From Onchocerca volvulus (taxonomy: Eukaryota > Nematoda > Chromadorea > Rhabditida > Onchocercidae): DNA of 64,000 nt. Location: the NCBI GenBank assembly GCA_000499405.2, contig HG738139.1, forward strand, positions 12,946,898 to 13,010,897, written 5' to 3'. The position numbers and the translations under genes were made by a program. Below the pieces are notes generated by a model. The model saw nothing but the letters and a program-made list of their open reading frames with translations, was not told where the DNA came from and made no database searches. Positions 14,501 through 29,500 of this stretch are shown piece after piece (within the stretch, counting starts at the first letter, position 1; each line of letters begins with the position of its first letter).

Positions 14501-17500
14501 ACTTTACTTTGAGGTTTGTCTTCAAATTACATTCCATTTGTCGATATTTGTCATTCTTTTCGAAATATTAACACTGTGTGAATCTATTTGATGTCAAATT
14601 CTGAAATTATCTAAAGGACGAGAACATCCACAAGAATTTAGAAATCAACGTTTTGAAAAATTAATTTCTTCGGACACTACTTGTTATCTTATCAATTATC
14701 TTATCATAGTATAGTGAAGTCATATCATATACCTTCTGCTAGTTTTAGAAGACAACAAATATTTTAAGGATGCACGGATTAAATATTTTTAGATTTCATT
14801 TATAAAAAATAGTAATCAATAATAATGAATGAATAACAAAAACCAATTGATATCCTCGAAAAATTCATCTTTTACTTATTTCGAAATTTTATAAATTGCT
14901 TATTTTGATAAGCAGTGTAATGTTTGAATGAAACATTAGTAATTTTTATTCAGAAATAGCTATTAGCATTATTTTATGATCTAAAACATTTAGGCATGAT
15001 CTCCAATGATTTACTGCCAAGAATTGAAATTTATTTAATTTTCTAATTTAGAAAAACCTAGAACCACATTTGATGCGTGTTTATGAAACGCGGCCTATTA
15101 CGGCAACATCTGAAGAAGGTGAAAAGCAGGAATCTATTTTCTCGCCAAATCCGGTAACCTGGAAACGATTGTATATCGTTGATCAATCAAAACCAGTTGC
15201 TAAAAATGAAATTATCACCAGTGAGCAGCTTCTTGAAAAGGAACGATTTGATATTGATTTATTGAAAGTAATGATTTTTTTGTTTTACAGCACTAGTGTA
15301 TTGCTGATTCCAATTTATCGTATTATTTAGAATTTATGAAATTATCATCATTTTTCCACCATAAAAAATTATAATTTTAATATTAAATATTGATAATTGT
15401 TATGTTATGATCATAAACTATAAAATGCGTTTATTATGATAGCGACAATTCGCTCCTGTAAATTTTCAAAAAAATAATTCAAATTATTTTAGCGCCGAGA
15501 AGCATTTATCGAAAAACCGAAACCAGAACTCAAGATTTTCCGGACCGGTAAACGATGGAAACCACCACCAGAACAATCTTATGTTTGGCCACATGCACAT
15601 AAAGCATCAAATACGGAACCAAGCCTTGAAAGTAGCAGTAATTATTCTACAGGTCATTTCTAAATTATAATATTTTCATAAAAATGGGAGTTTTAAACAT
15701 AATAACATGAATTCCATTTTGTTTGAATGAATTTTCATTAGTCAAAGTATTTTAACTTCAAATAAACTTGTTGTCGACTAGTTGAAATCAATAAATTTAA
15801 TTTTTTCATTTCCAAATTTGAATTTTAATCTGGTCTTATTTCATGAGCTTTTATAGATCATGCAGTAGATCGAACAGTTGAAAGTGCTGAATTCAGATGG
15901 CAACCGGTTGTCTATGATCCGGAATACAAACAGGAGCATAAGAGTTTCACTCCGGAAAGTTCACTGCCCTACATACCACGTGGATTTGGTACTTATCATT
16001 ATGAAAATAGATTTTAAGTTTTCGTAGTTTCAGTTTCAAGTAAAATTAAATATGCGGATTTTTATTTTCTACCTAAAAATTTAATTAAAATTTAGGTCCT
16101 GGTCCATTAGATGAACCTGCAAAGCGTCAAATTAAGTACCTTGTTCAACCACTACCTGATGGTAGCCATCGACCGAAACCAGTATTCGGTGGTCCACGTC
16201 TTACTCCATCTGGAGGTTTCTATCCTCATGCACCAAATGCTGTTAAGGTAAGAGAAGCCTTTTCCTAAATTTCTTTTAATTTTTACCTCTTTTTCAGTAC
16301 TTTCTCAAAAAATTAAAATGAGTCTTTTACTTTTTTATTATAATGATTTTCTATTTATTTCAAAATTTCTTTCATACTTGGCTTTCTTCTTCATTTTCTT
16401 CATATTTGATAAAATTTAGATATTGAAAAAGAAACATTTGAAAAACTTACCGGAATCAAATAGTGCGGATCCGGATAAGGAAGTTGAAATCATCCATCAG
16501 AGAAAGTTTCATCGATTGGGAGAGATACCATCAAATACGACATCTTCACGATGTTACGGTACGCTTAAAATATTGTTATAGCAGTAAAATTATTACGATA
16601 GTCGTTATGATAGTAGGACAAATATCAACGTTACTATATTAAAATGTAAGTAACGTTGATTTTTGTTCCGCTAAAAATGCAATTATTATCATGATAAATC
16701 ATCTTTCTATCATAAGATTGGAAATTGGAAAGTGATACTGAATGACATTAATGAAAAGTGTTAATTTTGATAATAATTTCAGATACCTAGCGAACAAATG
16801 TTAGTCTCAAGTTTCAGATATTCTAATAAATTTAAAAGTCATACCTCGAAACGTGAATCTAATGAATTTTGGTTTTAGATATTCTAATTAAATAGCATTA
16901 GTTTCAGGTACTGTAATGAACGGAATTAGTTTCAGATACTGTAGTGAACAAACGTTAATTTCAGATATTCCAATGAACACATGTCAGTTTCAGATACTTT
17001 AGTAAACAGACGTTAGTTTCAGGTAACGTAATGAACAGACGTTATTTCAGATATAGCAGACTGGGAGAAAATCTACGATCTACCACCCCATTCATCAACG
17101 ATAACGTCATATGATACACCTCGCAACGTGAATGTACGAGAAAAACTTGCAGCATTCGAAAATACAATAAGGCAAACTACACCCTCAATTAGTTTACGTT
17201 TAGATTCAGGTGATACACATCGTCCACCATCTTCCATACATGCGTTTAATATCGATGATGGCTTACAATCACCAAATGTTACCCAAATAAACCGAAATGG
17301 TCAGGTTGGTCAAGTTGTATTTACCTTTTATTGTTAATTATTCAATTGAAATAAGATCTGCAGATTTTAATGCTGTCTCTACCATTCATTCAATTCCTTC
17401 CGCCAGATTTAAAAGTCGTCTTCGAAAGTTAGTGAAATCAAAATAAACAATCGAAAAACTATTAATTAATCAAAAATAAACGAAAAGCTTAAACTACGCG

Positions 17501-20500
17501 CCTTATCCACATAAAAACATGCTCCTCATCGGATGCAACGTTGCATGAAAAAAATTCGAATGCAACGTTGTATGAAAATTTCAAATCAATATGTGTCCAT
17601 TAACTTATTTTTATCTGTCACAGATGTGACAGGTTAGAAAATATTAGATATATTTAAACAAAAACACATGCCTATTCAAATGAATCAAGATTTGTATCAA
17701 GAGGTTGTATCAAAACTTGAAAGCAATCGGTGAAGAATTTCAAAGTTATGCGAGGAGTATCGGCAATGATGATTTACATTTTTATTTATATAGATTGCAA
17801 GTTATCTTCAACATTTTGCTAGGAAGTTTACAATCAGCAGTGATCTTCTGACCAGGCACTTATCATTAAATCAATTAACCAATCAATTGAATTGTCAACT
17901 TCAGTTTATAGTTTCTACGTTATTTTGAGAATGGACAAATTAGATTGTTGATAATTCAAAGATTGCTTAATATTGAGAATAAATGATGCTAAATATCTGT
18001 GATGAAGATAATTTCATGGGTTGTGAAGGACCTAACATTTATTCATCGTATCGATTATTTAAAATAATCAGTTAGATTGTTAACTTTATCCTATCACTGT
18101 CTCATACCATTAAATTTATCCATTTATATTTTCATAACAGTATTACTTTTGCAGTATTTGCGACATCAGCAACGTCTTCGACAACAACTTCTTTCACCAA
18201 CTTCAGTACGAACGGATACTACTGATAGTAGTCAACAATCACATCAGGTAAAGTGAAGAATATTTTGAAAATTTCATGACTCAAAAAAGTAAAAAAAAGT
18301 CCAATTCGTTTTTTCTTTGCTGTTTGCTAATTTTTGTTTTTCTTTGCTGTTTGCTTATTTTTCTCCAAAAATTAGCAGTTACAAAAAAAAAAAAAAAAAA
18401 AAAAAAAAGTAATTTCCAATTACCGATTTGAAAATTTCGTAAAATTTAGCAACAACGAAAAGAGCGACAAATAATTCCATCCAATACTTCGTTAATTCGT
18501 CAAATCAATCAACGTAACGAAAATCACGGCAATCGTACACGTTTTGCCATCCATTCAGATGGCTATCAACAACATGGTCGAAAAATGTCAGCACCAAAAT
18601 CATTACGTCCAATCCGTAATCCTGTGGAATTCACTCGTCATCACCATCAGCATCGTATTCCCATTTTTCGTTCCGGTCGTACATCAGCTCCATGTCAACA
18701 TCAACAACTTTTACAAGTACAACCACCAGGATCAGTAGCTTCATCACGTCGTTTGACACGTATACCTATAGATTGTACCATGGATCGCAGTAATCCTCAT
18801 GTGGTCGAAATAAAACGATTATCTTCACGAACTCCAACTATCCTTCAATGGTAGGCATCATCCAGTGCCGACTACTTGAATTCGAAGTGTTCATTTTTCT
18901 TAATTTCTCGGTATGAATTTTTTCAAATTTCATGCAAAAGCCATTTTTTTTTTTTTATTCAATACTTCGTTATTCATTTTCTTGTTTCTTTACGAACATA
19001 ATAACGCAAGTTATTTAATATTCTGTTCACTTTCTGTTTTTTTTTCAACGTAGTAGCATGAACTCTTCACGACGTAACAACGTGAGTTGTTTAATAACAT
19101 GACAAAATAAGTTATTTAATTCACTTTCATCAGTTTCTTTATAACTTAATAAAGTAAATTCTTTATAACATAAGAATAAAAATTTTTTTTAAAAGCAAAA
19201 GCAAAGCAAATTAATTTTGACTTCGATTTTAAATTATTCAATAGTCTATTCTCCTTCCCACTTTCTTTGAAGTATAACACATATCTTACTCTATTCGATT
19301 TTTTTTTTCAGGTTTTTCAGAAATTTTCGCCTTTTACTATTTGATTTTAAATGGTAAGTTTTGCTGTCGCATGAAACTGTAATTGGGTGTCATCATTGTC
19401 GCATTATTTTCGATTTTTCTTTTGAGATACTTTTGTATATTATCTGCTTTCATTTTTTCAATATTTCATTATCTTCCGCAATATTCTGTACATTATTTTC
19501 TCATTGCCTTTTTCTTTAAAAATTTACAACTATAAATGATGGATCAGATCATGTTGTCTTAAAATTGATCAACAGGTAGAAATTCTCTTTTTATCTGCCA
19601 ATTGAAAATTTGCATAACACTTTTTGATAAATGGTAGGATAAATTCGATTTATTGATATTTTAACAGATAATAATATTCATGTCGAATATTTAAATATTA
19701 ATGTTCCAAAAAAATTGAAAAAATTAAAGTGAAAAATTTTGAGCAATCTCAACTTCCACAAATTGGCCAAATTTTAATTTTTTTTTTCAAAATCTGCTTT
19801 TGCAAATTTCTTTGTATAATGTCTTTAATTTTTGTGAAAATATGTAAATTGATTCAATTTTCATTAATTTTGCTCAATTTTATATTTTTGCAAAATATCC
19901 TAATTTAGCAGTAAGCTTGATCGATTAAATCAGTCCTACATTATTGCTTTAGGTAAAAATTTTAGCGAATTTAAAAAGGAATGATAATGATTATGATTAT
20001 TAAAAATTAATAGAATCAGTCGATCAATTATTTAATTCTTTCATCTTCCTTGTCACTTTTCTAAATCATCTCTGATGCCGACGTCTTAATTTTTCAGTTT
20101 TTTTTTTCATCAAAATATATTACATTATTAATTATGATTCCAATTATTATAGTTTTTTTGGAACAAATATGCCAATAAATTTTATTAATTCTTGTTTTTT
20201 CATTTTTTACATAAACTTTTCTCTGCATGAATCCTTTCCTTCGTTCTTGGTTGATCTTCATTGATAATAATTGCTCTGATATCAGTGATATCATCATCTT
20301 GTGATTTAACTAAGTGCTATGATGATAATCTCAAGTCAAAGGATGAACGAAAAAGCGGTAAGAATATTTTACAAATTTTATTTTGTTTTAATTTAATCAA
20401 TTACTTTTTTCTCTTGTCATTTATTTACGAAATATTTTTCATGTTTTCGTATGCAAATGAGTATTTAAACTTTGTTGAAATCGTTCAAATTGACATAATT

Positions 20501-23500
20501 TATAAAATTATGATTTTTTTTGTTTTTATTAATTTTTTAATTATCTCTCTCATTTCAGCATTTCAGATATTTTTTTTCTGTGCAAAACTTTCTCAGCTCC
20601 AACTATTTCTGTTTTATGTTTGTAATTAGTATTAAATATCCAACATTAAATTGAATTGTAATTAACAAGTATTGACGAATTTTTGAAATTAATATATTAT
20701 ATAGGAAGAACAAATTTAATTTTGTATCAAATATTAAATAAAATAATTTAATGAATATATTTCAATACAGTAATATAATTTTTTTCAATTTTAGACAAAA
20801 TTTCAAGATTTACTAATATCATCAATGTAATTTTTATTTATTTTCAGACAACAAGTGGTGGACCGAAAAATGTAAGCTTTTCCTCTCTTTTCTTTTAATT
20901 AGTGATTAGTAATTTAACTTAATTACTTGATTCTTAACAGGAAAATTTGTAACTACCGGTGATTTATTCAAGAAAATACAATAATGGAATTTTTAGAATA
21001 AATTTTTAAACGAGTAATGGTGATTGATGAAATTGATGATTTTCTTTGCATGCAGGTAACATCAAGATGAAAGACTTTCCTCTCATTTATTTTTTCTAAT
21101 TAAAGATAATTTTACCATTAGCAAAAATGCTATTGATGAAGTGAATTCGGTTTACTTAATTTAAAAAAAAATTTTTTTTTTGATTTTAAAATATATAATA
21201 ATTAAATTCTTTAGAATTCCTGAGTATCCAACAATGAAAATTCAATTTTCAACAAATTGCTGATTTTGATTCCTTTTATTAAAAACTAAAAGGAAACAGC
21301 TATTTTAAATGCGTATGTCCTAAAAATAATCACTGTGTTTTTGTATTAAGCTATGAATTTTTGTCGATTTTCAATCAAAATTTAAAACCTTAATTTTAAA
21401 AAATTTTGACAAACATATTATATTCATTGGGATTTTAAATTCTGATAACTCTGACGGATTAAAATTGGATAGATAATTGCAGTTGTTGCAGTTTGAGAAT
21501 TATAATTTTTTTCACAAAATTTATTTAGTTAAACTTAGAGCCAAGTTTTAAATACAATGCATTTTCCATTAAAATTATTTCGTTTATATTTTTCATTTTA
21601 TGATGTCTTATCACTCTTTCAAATAAATTTTAAATTCCAAATTTCTGTAAAACAGTTTTAAAACCATGAACATTATATTTAAATCCATGAAAGCAGAATT
21701 CATAAGATAGAAATTAAATCTTATTTTTTAAAACTTGAAACAAACGAAATATTATGTCAAAATGAAGTACATATAAGAGTTAATTTTAAAAATTTCGAAT
21801 TGTTCGAAATAAGAAATTTAAAAGCGTTTTCTATTAGAACTATCCGAATAAATATTATTATGCAATTCATTAATTAATTGCGATTTATTTGGATAATTTG
21901 CGATTCTTTCATGTCAACTAACTTCCTAAAACACAGCAGATGGACTGTAAATCGCGATAACGATTCAGAAATCTATGCATCTTCTTTTTTTTTTTTTGCT
22001 TCAAGCGATGAACTAATAATTTGAAGTTCGCAAACTAACAGCATTAATTTTTCTAAAATTAGAAACTTCTATTGGTACTTCTTTTTTTTTTTTTCGTTTT
22101 AAATGGTTGATTTTTTTTAGTCGCTCAAGTTTATTCGGGACTTTTGAGATGTATTAATGATAAATTTAATTTACATAATTGCAATCAATGAAAGGAGAAG
22201 ACTAATTTGTTATTGAATGATAATTTGATAAATATGATCGTTTGTTATTGAAGAATAATTTGGTAACTTGAATTGCTGCTATTTGTCAATAAGTTGATGA
22301 CGCATCATTGCGAAATTTATAGTTTATTGAAATCGAAGATGTAAACAGAATGATAATTTAATGATAAGATAATGATAACGAAGACTTAATAATAAAAAAT
22401 GTATGTATTTTTGCTTTAGAATAGCGACTTAGATCAGTTAGCGCGGTTGAATGAGAAACTTTTGGAACGATCTAAAGGAAGGCGAGCGGACTACAAACTT
22501 GTTGATTCTGAAATTGTTAAAACCGCACCTGAACCAGTTCCAGTTATTGTTAAGGTTCGCTTTTTTGGCTATCTTTTTCCGATATCTTCAAAATTATCGG
22601 ATATTTTGAATAAATCGATAATCGATCTGTCGGCTAAGTAAGTCATTCAATTAGCATTTCGCCTTTTCGCAAAATTGTGTCGAATGTCAAATTGCACCGG
22701 AAGTAGAATCATTTTTCAAAATTAAATCTAAAAATTAAGCATTAGGGAAATTTTTACTGTTTTTCTTACTCTATGGAAATAGTGTAAATTTCGAAAAATT
22801 TCAAAATTTACAACAAAAATATGAAAGAAAACAAGCTGTTAGCGTTGGAAGAAAAATGGATTTCTTTTTTAGATTTTAATTTAATTACTTGTAGATTTTA
22901 ATTTTAGTTGCTATTTTACCTCTATTGAACTGGTTTAGTTAAGGAATTAGAAATAATTCATTTTTGGGTATAATTTCGAATTTAAGTTTCTCTTGCTTAC
23001 GGGAAATAGGACAACGTAAGGGGAATTGTTTTATAATTGCAAAATTAACATGCACAAAATTGTATGAATATTTCGTTTATTAGATTATAATTATTTAGAT
23101 TTTATAAATTATCCAAAAAATCAAATTGATTTTATCCTCTCCAATACATGATATTGGAAGTAGTATTAATTCGCGCTAAACATTTAAATTTGTATAGAAT
23201 TTATTCGATAACAATTAGTTCGATTATTCCAGTTAAATACATTTTATAGTCAACCTTTCTGTTCGTTAGATGATTTTTGAAATTGAATTATCTAAAACAA
23301 TTAAAGATCAACTCTAGACGCTAGATTACTGAGATAATTTGATTGACAATGCTGCAAAATAAATATTATCGATTGATTAATTTAAAACTAGAGTTTGTCG
23401 ATCGATTCTTTGAAATTATGATCACGATGTATGAATCCAATATTATGGCTATAAGATTTCGAAAATTTAGATTCAAAAAAGAAAAAGCATGCAATAAAAT

Positions 23501-26500
23501 CGAATTTCTTTTGCCCTTCTATTTCTTTCATTTCTAAATTTAAGAGAAAATGATTTCCTTTTTACTTAAGAAAATTTCTCTTCCTGCAAAAAAAAAAAAA
23601 AAAAATCTGATGAAATTTTTAAAAAAAAAATTCAATTGAAAAGTGAATTTATTGACAAATTAAAATATTTTTAAATGAAAAAATTTAATTTGTTGAAAAT
23701 TTTAGAACAAACTTTGCATGTTTTTTTTTTTTTCCATTTTCTTTATGTCTTTCATTTTTTCCCCTTCTTCTATTTCTATCATCTATTTTTCGATAGCTTT
23801 TTTTTTCTTTTTTTTTTGGGCAAGAAACTTTTGGGAAGAAAAGGAAAATATCGAACTAATTTTGGGATGTTTGTTTTGTTGCTTCCAGGAGCAAATACGT
23901 GATATGCTCGAATCGCGAATTTCCAATGATACATCCGTTAATTCAACCATTCCACAACAGGATCGATCCGGTTACGTAACGGTACGATACCTGTTTCCTT
24001 CAAAAAGGAACTAAAAAATTTTACTTTTTTTCTTTTTTTTTTTTTTACAAACGCTTTGATCAACGCAAAAATTGAATTTTTTTTTCTCTTTTTTTTTCTT
24101 TTTTTAGAAAATGCTTTTTAAGGCGATTAAATGGAAATTTTTTTGCATAAAAACATTTCTTTTTCCTTTGGTTTTTTATTTTTTTTTATTATTTCATTGC
24201 TGCTGTGTTTTTCTAATTGTTTTTCATGCCTAATTGTTTTTGTTTTTTTTTTTTTTTAATAACCTTTAATTTTTCATATTTAATTTGTTTGTTGTTTGAT
24301 TGAAATTTTACTGAAATCTTTCTGAAAAAAAAAAAAAGGAAAAAAACGCTAAAGAATATGAACTTCCCATAAATTCTTATTTTTCCAAGTTCATCATTTT
24401 TTGGTTTATTATTTATGAGTTCTATTTTAGGCATTTTCCTTCCTGTCAAGCCTTCTTCCAAAAAAAAAAAAAACGAATCGAAATTCGTTCAATTCCAGAA
24501 AAAAGCCGGTTTGTACTTTTTCAGGATGCTTCATCAGCTACTTGGCAATTTTCATCCCATTCATTTTCACCTCGTTCCGTTGTTTCGGTAAATGGTGGTG
24601 GTGCCAAGGATGGACTACTCAAAGTGCGTACCGATTTGTCCCCAGGCCTTTGGCGTACCCTTTCCCGGTCCAATGCTGCCGTGCAAACTGCGCACATCGA
24701 GGTCTGTCTGGCTTTTTTTCCGAAAATTTAGGCGCAAAACATTGTCAGTGTACCGTATCGTCAGAGAGATACCATATCTACCGTAGATACCGTGTCGATG
24801 TACCGTCAGAGAGATACCGTATCCAAAAAATAAACTTCAAACGAAGAAATGTGGCCTTACTTTGCTAAAAAAAAAAAAAAAAAAAAAAAAACTTAAACAA
24901 GCGTTAAACGGAAAAACTTAAATGAGAAAATGTAAACGAAAAAATGGCTTGATTTTAGGAACTTTTCCTCCAGAAAGAAAAATCAAAAAATTTTTCTAAG
25001 AATTAGGCGAATATCTCTTTGTATTCTAAAAAAAAAAAAAAAAGCTTTCAAACATTTCATTCTATTTCAAGCTGAAATTCCGGAATTTTTTCCAAGTTTC
25101 GGAAGTTTTCATTAATTTTCTAATGCTTTAATTTACTCAGATTTTATTTGAATGTTTTTTGGCAAAAAAAAAAAAAGCTTCGTGGGTTACTTTGCTTTAA
25201 CCGTTTTGCATATTTCTAAGGCAAATTACACACATTATCACAGCACCAATTAATTTCATTGCACACATTTTATTCATTTCTTTTTTTGATCTGATCGATT
25301 CTTTTCGTTCGCTTCGATTTAATTCAAATACTGAAATTTTAATATTTATTTCAAAGAAATATTACGAATTTTGTGTAAATTATAAGAGGAAATCCTAGAA
25401 AAATATAATAATAAGATCCTAATAGAAATGTTTTCTTAAAGAATTGTTTAGGTATTTAAAATTTCTAATTTCATTACTTGATTTTTTTATATATTACTTC
25501 AGATATACCGCCATTTGAATTTAAATTGGCTTTAAAAAATCAATAATTGGAATTTTTATAAGGATTATTTTATGTATGCAGCAGTAATTTTCCATTTTAA
25601 TGTACTGAATAATCTTCAATAGCCTGGAAATTGATCGATAAATATTCTTGATTATTGTGTACCCTTCAGGAGTTGAATGGAAACTCTCGGGATTCTCGGA
25701 TCTAAATTTACTAGTGACAGTTGGCTTACACCTATCTCGTAATTAAATTATACCTTATGTTCTAAAATCTCTTGCTGCCATAATCAAATCTCAGAAGATA
25801 AATGACCCGAAGAATGGTCAAGTCTTAGGCTGTAAATGACCCGAAAATGGATGGGTGATGTAGTTGACGTGTTGATCAACGTGATTATGACACGTAACAA
25901 GACACGGCTAACGTCTTAGCAAATCATTTAATCTTATTTCCGATCACTTTGCATACTTGATCTTATTCCTAAAAAAAAATCAAATAGTAACAAAAATCTT
26001 ACATTTTAAAACTTGATAAATGAGATGCGAGAAGTTCTTTTAACTATTCAAATTTATTGCAAATATACATTATAATAGTAGTAGTGCAATGATAATTATT
26101 TGATATTTGATTGATAATTATTAAATTATTTTGATAAATACTAAATTATTTAAAACAGGTTTTATTATTGTCTCAACCAGCAAGTTTTACTCCCATGTTT
26201 ATTATTAATTTATAATCACATCCACAATTTTCATTGATTAGAAGGGTTTCTTATGAATGGTGGCATTTCCTTATCAGACAGGTTTTTGTTGAATCAATGT
26301 TATGGTATTGGTCTAATTTCGACAAATAATTTTTATATTTATCTAAGGCCATAAATGCGATTATTCCAGAATTTCATATACACAAAATTTATATTTTCGA
26401 TTAGTTATCCAAAGTTTTAACATGAATTCTAATTTCTAATTTTCATTGCGGAAATTGTTATCGGCGAAATTGTTGCATAATTAAAATAATTCTTTATAAT

Positions 26501-29500
26501 TGATGGGCAATATTGATTATTGCCTTTTTTTGTCTATTGTTTTGTTTAGTTTTTATCCTCACAAAAAAATTTTAATCTGCTGCAAATTGTTTCATTTAAA
26601 ATTTTTTTTTTGATCGTTTTAAATTATTTGAAATTTTGTCTTTATTTCATATTTTTTAAAATTTCAAGGTAATCCATCAGCGTTGATTCATTGATTCGTT
26701 AATTTGTTGATTCAGAATTGCTCTAGAATCTTTTTTATCTACATTAAATTTTACGAATTTTTTCTTTGGAAGAGTTTTTTTTTAAATTTCTATATAAAAA
26801 ATTTCGAAATTGTTATATTTTTTATTCTATATCCAAATGTCCAATTAAACTTTTTTTTTTTCACAATAATTAATGAATTTAAAAAATTTTTCATTTCAAG
26901 TAAAGAATGTTGAATATTTCGGGATGAATATCGGATCTCGATTCATTAAATTATTTTTATTACCTCCGATTCTCTTTTTTTCTTTTTTTTTTGCTACATT
27001 TTTCCAAAGATTGAATGATTTTTTAAAATTAATTTAATGAATTAAATATTTTAATCAATAATAGGAGTAATTGTTTTTGATATTCTGGAAAGTCTTTCAC
27101 AAAACAGTTTCATTTGATAAGTGAGTAAATTCAGAGTGAGAAACAGCATTGGCCCTACATGCCGGCACGTTTGGGCCCCGTAACGGATTCAGCGCAATCC
27201 ACGATGACACGTGAATTCAACGAGAATTTCGAGCGAAACATCGAACGTTACGCTTCGTTACCGACGCTACACAGTGACACACGTGGAACATTGATTAAGA
27301 TTAAGGTATCTTAAATGGTATCATTTTCTAAAAATTAGTTAGATTCAGTGCATACATTCCCTTCGCACATTCCAGATGTTCATCTAATCCAGAAATTAAT
27401 TTTTGAATTTAAATTCTGATTTTTTCTTGAACCAAAATTTTGCAAATATTACTATTTTATAGATCGGTATATATTTCAATTATTTATCAAAAAATTTAAA
27501 TCTTTTAGAAATGCATGAAATGCATGCCACTAATTCTATCTGTTATGAATTTAAACTTTAAAATATATATGAAAATGTTAATAATTCAAAGCATAAATGC
27601 ATCTAAAAATTATAATTTGAAATGAAATTATAATTAAAAAAAAATAATCGATTTTAACAATTTTTCCTATACCCATATTTTTCGAATTTATTGTGCACCT
27701 TTTATCTTACACGTTCTTTCGTCTAATATATAGCATTTTTTAAATTGTAACAAACATTCTAGAAATTTTGACATCGTTCGTAAAATTAAATCCAATTTAG
27801 TAAATTGTCATCAAAACTTTTCTAACTGTCTTTACTAAATGCATGTTGAACGGTAATACAGTTTTTTGAATTATTCCACAATTTCATTTTTGATTTCTTA
27901 TTTAAATTTCGATTTTTTGCAATCTTCAATTGAAGATTTTTGTTTTTTGCGAATTATTTCGCAAATCCATTTTTAATTTCTGACTTAAATTTCAATTTTT
28001 TGTAATCTTCGATGAGGATTTTTGTTTTTTGTTTTTTTTCGAATCATTTTGTTTTTCTGACTTCTCACTTTAATTTTAATTTTTTAACTTATTTCGAAAT
28101 TCGTTTAAAAATATATTTAACAAAATCATTAACCACAAAAAAATCATTAATTCATATTGCAAGCTATAATAAACTTACCATTTGAATGAAATTTTTTTAA
28201 AATTATTAAATTTCATCCAAGTGCTTTGTAGTGATAGTAATATCGATTGCATAAAGCATGTCTATTTACACGTTCTGCAGATCATTTGTGAGAAATGATA
28301 AGTGATAAGATGATATCAAGAGAATTATTACGATCAAAAATGGATTTATTGCATGATCTGATTGCTTGCTTAAATCTTACGAATTGCTTATTGTATTTTT
28401 AGATTTTATTTACCCCAATAATTCCTTATGCATGTTAGCATGACACTTGACCCTTGACCTATGGTCTCTCCTACATCATTGTCATTAATTCACCCACCTT
28501 TATTCAATGCCATTTCCGTTAATTAAATGACAAGTAAGTCTTCTTGGCAGGTAAATGTCAGTGTCAGATTGTAGATTATTTAAGTACAGAAGTATATAAT
28601 TTCCGTAATCCTGAATTTTAGGATGATAAACCTCGTGGTATTATGAAACGTCGTGAACTGGAAACGAAGGATCAGATGATGTATGCAGAAGAACCACGAC
28701 AGGTAGCTCGAACTGATCGTTGGGATGAGCAACGAGTTGTTGCAGCGGTTGGTGTTAATAATTTAGTTCAACTAACTTTGAAAAATTTTAGAAATCATAT
28801 ATTTTTAAAATTATCTAACTTATAACAACTGATTGATCATGCGATTAATTGAATATTAGTTAATCGATCATCAACTGATTAATCTGTTATTAGATTGATT
28901 GTAATTAATTGATCATTAACTGATTTAATTGATTAATCTATTATTAGGTTGATTGTAATTAATTGATCATTAATTGATTAATTGAATCGTAATTGATTAT
29001 ATTGAGGAATTGGACTTTTTCTTTTGGATTTTTTCACACTTTTTTTTATCAAATTTAAATAAATATTTCTAATTTGTTGAAATTTTCTTTTAAAATATAT
29101 TGTTGAATTCACGAATTTCTAAAGATTCTGAAAAAATTTTTCAATTTAGAAACCGAAAATAACGGAAACAGTACAAAGAGTGGAAGAACATAAACGTATT
29201 GAAGAAATTGAAAGACGTGTACAACGTAAAGAAAAGAAAGAAAAGAAACATCGAAGTTCTCATCGAAGTTATCATCATCGTGGTGGTGGTAGTCGTGAAG
29301 CATACGGTTATAATAGTTACAGTGATGAAGGTGTGAAATGATTTTCAAATTTCAATTTAAATTCAATTTTTTTTTTTGAATACAAATTGGATTTCAAGAT
29401 TTAAGAATGTAAGAAAGAAATTGAGAATTTGAAGATTCAAAAACTATGAATTACTTTTGTAAACAAAGAGAAAGATAAGTTACTATAGTTCAAAAAGTTA

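Noticed and set aside
23675..24014. Phe-rich open frames upstream of 23889
   Set aside because: Only the part from 23889 is exon; the rest is the polypyrimidine-rich intron end.
29109..29348. Minus-strand frame across gene A exon 36
   Set aside because: Antisense shadow of a His/Arg/Gly-rich exon whose plus-strand frame joins its neighbours.
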